Assembly (NCBI GenBank): GCA_905214855.1
Contig: CAJMNU010000071.1
Coordinates: 1 to 7,480, forward strand
DNA: 7,480 nt
Reading direction: 5' to 3'
From: an uncultured bacterium
GTDB taxonomy: Bacteria; Bacillota; Clostridia; Lachnospirales; Lachnospiraceae
The notes under the pieces are model-generated. The model was not told where the DNA came from. It did not search any database and saw only the letters and a list, made by a program, of their open reading frames with translations. The stretch's first letter is position 1; each line of letters begins with the position of its first letter. A program made the translations under genes and the position numbers. Shown piece by piece: positions 7,059 to 7,480 of this stretch.

Positions 7059-7480
7059 TTAAGTTACATGAAAATTTCTCTTTGTCTTTTTTATAAATAA
7101 AACGGCAGCTACTACCAATGTAATAATTAAAACAACAGCCAGAACTCCAGCCATATTTACTGTTTTAGGTATTACAATCGTCTGTTCGTAGATATTACCA
7201 GCATGATCCACTGCTCTTACCAAATATGTTCCAGAACCGGATAACTGAAACAGAGATTCATACATTTCCGTTTTTCCATCTTTTTCTACTTCAACATGAG
7301 AAATATCATTGGATTTATAGGTAAATTGTACCGTCTCTTTAACAATATTTGTTGTAAAAACAGGAGGTTCATGATCTACAGTAAAAGAAATTCCATATAA
7401 TGCACCAAGTTCATTTTGCATTTGCAGAATATAGTAACCATCTTTTTGAAATTCCAACTGTCTTTTTCCATCTATAAGCA
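7059..7480 (-). CDS. C-terminal part of a membrane-anchored Ig-like surface protein (5' end beyond window)
   Basis: The frame is open to the right edge, with 139 residues before the stop; the true start is outside the window. A TTG at 7457 could be read as a start but is just an internal Leu codon, because coding-like sequence (LIDGKRQ) continues upstream without a ribosome site. Visible residues 1-35 look like the end of one Ig-like unit (DGYYILQMQNELG, then FTVD). Residues 36-105 are a whole second unit opening with HEPPVF and closing with GSGTYLVRAVDHAGN, the typical bacterial Ig-like ending. Residues 109-129 are one hydrophobic membrane helix, followed by a basic tail (KKTKRNFHVT). The protein therefore displays Ig-like domains outside the cell with a short inside tail. 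There is no LPXTG sorting motif, so it is held by the helix rather than by the wall. Being first in this part of the transfer operon, it may contact the wall, the recipient or the channel. The function is not proven by sequence. Confidence 0.8.
   Translation of the reverse strand, partial: LIDGKRQLEFQKDGYYILQMQNELGALYGISFTVDHEPPVFTTNIVKETVQFTYKSNDISHVEVEKDGKTEMYESLFQLSGSGTYLVRAVDHAGNIYEQTIVIPKTVNMAGVLAVVLIITLVVAAVLFIKKTKRNFHVT

Noticed and set aside
7059..7457. Start of the Ig-like gene at TTG 7457
   Set aside because: The frame stays open to the window edge with Ig-like sequence before the TTG and no ribosome site, so the TTG is an internal Leu codon.

Overview
The window is visibly AT-rich. 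It carries five genes, all on the minus strand and packed head to tail with gaps of 24, 3, 34 and 12 bases. Strong AGGAGG-type ribosome binding sites, the low-GC codon choice, the lipobox lipoprotein and the protein families point to a low-GC Gram-positive bacterium (Firmicutes/Bacillota, probably a gut-type clostridial or erysipelotrichial lineage; the exact group cannot be told from the sequence). The region is an internal piece of the DNA-transfer (type IV secretion) operon of an integrative conjugative element or conjugative plasmid.

In transcription order, from high to low coordinates, the window holds: (1) 7480-7059, the C-terminal end of a surface protein with Ig-like domains and one membrane anchor, cut by the window edge; (2) 7034-5862, a polytopic VirB6/TrbL-like channel protein; (3) 5858-3513, a second, paralogous VirB6/TrbL-like protein with a long Ser/Thr/Gly-rich linker and a C-terminal domain made of about ten ~20-residue repeats; (4) 3478-746, a VirB4-type transfer ATPase whose N-terminus looks like a fused PrgI/VirB3 membrane module; (5) 733-1, a lipoprotein with a family-3 solute-binding fold, cut by the left edge. 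No gap between genes reaches 35 bases, and I see no internal promoter, terminator, RNA gene, insertion sequence or CRISPR array.

The likely joint role is as follows. VirB4 powers assembly and substrate movement at the membrane. The two VirB6-like proteins, perhaps as a hetero-oligomer, form the inner channel. The PrgI-like segment ties the ATPase to the channel. The Ig-like protein and the lipoprotein face outward and may handle cell-wall passage, mate contact or sensing. The relaxase, the VirD4 coupling protein and a definite wall hydrolase are not in the window and would be expected on either side.

The parts least like textbook Gram-positive conjugation modules are the tandem VirB6 pair, the repeat-built tail on one of them, and the solute-binding lipoprotein placed directly after VirB4.
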